Shown here piece after piece: positions 62,679 through 64,000 of a stretch of 64,000 bases of DNA (the stretch's first letter is position 1; each line of letters starts with the position of its first letter). The notes under the pieces are model-generated. The model had not been told where the DNA came from, did no database searches, and saw only the letters and a list, made by a program, of their open reading frames with translations. The stretch is from Paraspadella gotoi (Eukaryota > Chaetognatha): the NCBI GenBank assembly GCA_051294375.1, contig CM119263.1:24529649-24593648 (forward strand). Direction: 5' to 3'. Both the position numbers and the translations under genes were made by a program.

Positions 62679-63052
62679 TTACAAAAATGATTCGAACTCG
62701 TTACAGATGTATCGTCACCGGGATGGAATGCCTCACGTCGATCGAGCCCGATGGAAAAAGGAAATAAAAGGTTCTGAAGCGAAGCGTTATTGATAAATGT
62801 TAAAAGCCATAAATAAATATTTTTAAACGGTTTAGTCTGACGTCTTCACCGGCGACAGCGGACCATAATGTAAACAACGTCAATAAAGGCGCAGAGAAGC
62901 GAAGCCTCATTAGGAAGAAACGAAAGAACGTTCTTAAACCAAAGAAAAATATGGTAAGAATAATTCAATCAATAAAATTACTAAAATAACCAGTTTTCTT
63001 CTAACTGAACTTAGTCAAGTTTTTTTTTTTCGTCCAGGTTAATCCAGTTTAG
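56297..63052 (+). CDS. Unrecognised Ser/Lys-rich protein locus with two homologous modules (one gene or two tandem paralogues)
   Basis: At least 12 exons join with compatible phases: 56297–56405, 56690–57211, 57859–57997, 58867–59008, 59271–59616, 59944–60089, 60208–60322, 60422–60517, 60755–60974, 62434–62547, 62707–62770, 62836–62953, then 63038–63052 (VNPV, stop) or a different exon at 63270. The product would be roughly 710 residues, basic and Ser-rich, with no signal peptide or membrane helix seen. Module 1 (exons 1–2) and module 2 (exons 7–9) share FxLxPKxxxxNSRHF, a splice at E|VT, then HxxFxPPxxxxLFxD and DGxxW. I do not recognise the family and propose no function. A stop and AATAAA follow exon 5 if it is not spliced, so two adjacent paralogous genes is an equal alternative. 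The true 5' end is not found. Confidence 0.75.
56468..56634. repeat. Compound (TTTC)n-(TCTG)n array
   Basis: TTTC units switch to about seven TCTG units at 56585 and back. It lies in the intron between exons 1 and 2 of the unknown locus and merges into the pyrimidine-rich tract of the exon 2 acceptor. Confidence 0.95.
56690..57211 (+). CDS. Unknown locus exon 2 (module 1 core and Ser/Lys-rich linker)
   Basis: Acceptor CTCCTTCAG|GTGACC after a pyrimidine-rich tract. Reads VTLGTGWLHFDREPEVDPF, then RPHGAFPPPDVGLPLFTD, FMRRLLRPTPDGITW, then a long hydrophilic part rich in Ser, Lys, Asn and Gln. Third positions are GC-rich, as in coding DNA. The donor TCG|GTTCGT is in phase 0 but weak. The exon corresponds to two exons (60422 and 60755) of module 2, so one intron was gained or lost. 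Confidence 0.8.
57859..57997 (+). CDS. Unknown locus exon 3
   Basis: Acceptor TTACAACAG|AGCAAC, donor TCCG|GTAAGC in phase 1. Encodes SNAIPRSTSTISLEIKTSNG, then HPKIRHFKDNKAAEPSQSQ. Hydrophilic and Ser-rich, no recognised motif. Confidence 0.75.
58867..59008 (+). CDS. Unknown locus exon 4
   Basis: Acceptor CCTAATCAG|AGAACG. With the G carried over it reads ENALSSTMHSIIKSQPGSAD, then GSRVRFDPEVRKYMLSSISS and GNLNHHP. Donor CCTCA|GTGGGT in phase 2 matches the next exon. Unspliced, the frame stops after WVYR, so this could also be a terminal exon. Confidence 0.75.
59271..59616 (+). CDS. Unknown locus exon 5 (possibly terminal to 59643)
   Basis: Acceptor ACTACTAG|A in phase 2. Reads SQKRFYKGFYLVGRMPHRSS, then LRNYCEHPTGDTVDGYLPP, CSGRDSAEQYENAGC, ending RPFVITPNR. 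Third positions are strongly GC-rich. Donor AGA|GTGATG in phase 0 fits the next exon. If unspliced, it runs seven codons further to TAG at 59641–59643, with AATAAA at 59697. Confidence 0.75.
59697..59702 (+). terminator. AATAAA hexamer after exon 5 of the unknown locus
   Basis: Lies 54 bases after the TAG (59641–59643) reached if exon 5 is not spliced. It offers a polyadenylation site for a shorter transcript, or for the first of two tandem genes. Confidence 0.4.
59944..60089 (+). CDS. Unknown locus exon 6
   Basis: Acceptor AATTCCAG|TCGGAC, donor GACAG|GTCGGC in phase 2. Encodes SDACFSRKDDECSRPATKNF, then LDLHFYAGDVAGHPYQPYRD. Phase matches both neighbours. No homologous exon was found upstream of module 1. 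Confidence 0.7.
60208..60322 (+). CDS. Unknown locus exon 7 (start of module 2)
   Basis: Acceptor TTTTGAG|A in phase 2 after a T-rich tract; donor CTGAA|GTGAGG in phase 0. Reads LKTQEKADSFNIQKFALLPK, then KVCNSRHFSKEKSSLTE. It aligns with exon 1 (F-x-L-x-P-K and N-S-R-H-F shared) and has the same start and end phases. Confidence 0.75.
60422..60517 (+). CDS. Unknown locus exon 8
   Basis: Acceptor CTTTCAG|GTGACC, donor CCAGAG|GTAAAG, 32 codons in phase 0: VTMKAHIVPPWKRQFGKVYY, then EGHTPPLAPVPE. The acceptor sequence and the residues V-T at the splice are the same as in exon 2. Confidence 0.8.
60755..60974 (+). CDS. Unknown locus exon 9 (module 2 core)
   Basis: Acceptor CCTCCAG|CCGCCC in phase 0, donor GATG|GTGAAT in phase 1. 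Reads PPVDPVEELLKELIRRGDHA, then DFRPPQLTKLFGDADGPN, RSRGTKMLYALKMLHLEE, DGKFWVEKIDEDD. The core HxxFxPPxxxxLFxD and DGxxW recur in exon 2. GC-rich third positions; the most gene-like exon of the locus. Confidence 0.85.
61971..62068 (+). repeat. Interspersed repeat family, copy 5 (R segment only)
   Basis: Nearly identical to the R segment of copy 1 from ATGAAATTGGTACAACCAAT to AAGGCCTCCATCACT, then unrelated sequence. Lies in the long intron between exons 9 and 10 of the unknown locus. Confidence 0.85.
62434..62547 (+). CDS. Unknown locus exon 10
   Basis: Acceptor TTGGGCAG|AG in phase 1 gives EMKRGIRGAALKNLGGGDSE, then DERPLPRPTPTTPAAENN. Donor AATG|GTTCGA in phase 1 is weak but fits the next exon. 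An earlier acceptor, GACAG at 62409, is possible but out of phase. Confidence 0.65.
62605..62679. repeat. (GA)n
   Basis: GA dinucleotides with one AAGAAAAGAAGA interruption, in the intron between exons 10 and 11 of the unknown locus. Confidence 0.9.
62707..62770 (+). CDS. Unknown locus exon 11
   Basis: Acceptor GTTACAG|ATGTAT in phase 1 gives DVSSPGWNASRRSSPMEKGN, then K. Donor AAAAG|GTTCTG in phase 2. Short and supported mainly by phase agreement on both sides. Confidence 0.6.
62836..62953 (+). CDS. Unknown locus exon 12
   Basis: Acceptor CGGTTTAG|T in phase 2, donor AATATG|GTAAGA (strong) in phase 0. Reads SLTSSPATADHNVNNVNKGA, then a very basic run KRSLIRKKRKNVLKPKKNM that could act as a nuclear-localisation or nucleic-acid-binding patch (inference only). 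Confidence 0.65.
63038..63052 (+). CDS. Candidate terminal micro-exon (VNPV, stop)
   Basis: A T tract ending CGTCCAG is followed in phase 0 by four codons and TAG. It competes with 63270–63302, where TATTTTCAG precedes VLSLGESYFPG and a GTAAAT donor, also in phase 0. They may be alternatives, or only one is real. Confidence 0.35.
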   Translation, partial: VNPV

Positions 63053-63269
63053 TGAACAGATTCGAATCTCATCGGATTCACGGATTCACGGATTCAGGAA
63101 GAAAGAAACGTGAACAATTAGTATCTCTTTTACGACTATTTCTAATGTACAATGTGTAAATGTTAAGTCGATATTAAAAATTATTTTCCTAATCGTAAAG
63201 GATTTTACACAAACATCCACAACCGGCCCTTTTTTTTCCTAAACCGTAAACTATTTATTTTATTTTCAG

Positions 63270-63302
63270 GTTTTATCACTTGGTGAAAGTTATTTTCCTG
63301 GG
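63270..63302 (+). CDS. Candidate further exon of the unknown locus
   Basis: TATTTTCAG acceptor, 11 codons (VLSLGESYFPG) in phase 0, donor GGG|GTAAAT. If used, the gene continues toward or past the end of the window. Confidence 0.4.
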
Positions 63303-63309
63303 GTAAATA

Positions 63310-64000
63310 ACGCGCTGTCATTAACACAGAATTTACGACGCAATTTGTTATTTTTTCTCTCTCTCTCCCTTAGATCTCTCTCTCTCTCTCCTCTCTCTTC
63401 TCCTTCAGTCTTCTCTCTTCTCTCTCTCTACTCTCTCTCTCCTCTCTCTCTCCTCTCTCCTCCTCTTCTCAAGAGGCTCCCCCTCAATCCTTTATTTCTT
63501 CACTGTGTATCGCCCCGTACAGAAGCGTTCGGCACCCGACGAAACCTCCCGTGGGAGGCTGCCCCCTTTCCTCTTAGATCTCCGGGATTGAAGTTGGGTC
63601 GTTTGCCCCATTTTCGGCCCGCCCTCCTCCCTTCCCGGCCGCGCGGTGCTCGATCTCGAAGCTTTCGTTGAAAGCGAGGATGAAGATCAGCGCTCGCGGG
63701 ACTTTTTTTTTTTTATGATCTCGGTCGTTGTTGTTGTCGTCGTTGTCGAAAGTCCCGGTGAATACGGACACGGAAAATTTACAAACAACCAAATGAAGAA
63801 ATAATCTCAATTATTATAGTTTCTTATGTTGAGATCGAGATTTCTTAATCGGTTAATGCTAATTAGTTATCAGATTACAGAACGGTTATTAAGTCATAAG
63901 AGTCATCGCATCGCATAGAAACCGGAAATGAAATATGCCAAATTTACTTTCTGGTCGTGTCATTTTTTCAGCGTATCTCATAAAGAGGTATAAATGAGAA
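63310..64000. other. Window end, CT-rich then unique sequence
   Basis: CT-rich tract at 63355–63470, then unique sequence. A frame around 63480–63671 is Pro/Arg-rich and not convincing. If the unknown locus continues past the exon at 63302, later exons could lie here or beyond. Confidence 0.4.

Overview
This window is invertebrate animal (metazoan) genomic DNA from a draft assembly. The evidence is split genes with GT–AG introns, a receptor-type guanylyl cyclase with full metazoan domain order, a tRNA-Gly-derived SINE, and very many simple repeats ((CT/GA)n, (GAC/GTC)n, (CCG/GGC)n, tetra- and pentanucleotides). There are 19 runs of N. I cannot name the species or phylum. The density is two gene loci in 64 kb, with GC-rich third codon positions inside exons and AT-rich, repeat-rich DNA between them.

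Layout. From 1 to about 12.4 kb is repeat-rich non-coding DNA with a tRNA-Gly SINE, a 41-bp minisatellite and one weak acidic ORF. From 12.4 to 19.6 kb, on the minus strand, lies a membrane guanylyl cyclase receptor that I could join exon by exon with matching splice phases. It reads as signal peptide, ANF-receptor ectodomain, one membrane segment, kinase-homology domain, coiled linker, class III cyclase domain and an acidic C-terminal tail, about 1,250 residues, followed by AATAAA. Its start codon falls at the edge of an assembly gap. The ectodomain exon carries a one-base frame break. The cyclase domain lacks the first metal-binding Asp and has Thr where guanylyl cyclases have the guanine-recognising Cys, so it may be a pseudo-cyclase or an obligate heterodimer partner.

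From 19.6 to 56.3 kb I see no convincing gene: only simple repeats, gaps, dispersed copies of a short interspersed repeat, a 24-bp minisatellite, a 1.16-kb tandem duplication that may be an assembly artefact, and a possible hammerhead-ribozyme core. From 56.3 to 63.3 kb, on the plus strand, lies a second split locus of at least 12 phase-compatible exons encoding a basic, Ser/Lys-rich protein of a family I do not recognise. It contains two homologous modules with intron positions conserved at two of the boundaries. A stop codon followed by AATAAA lies between the modules. The locus is therefore either one gene with an internal duplication or two tandem paralogous genes.

The two loci show no obvious functional link. 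The most interesting results are the degenerate receptor cyclase and the duplicated unknown protein family.
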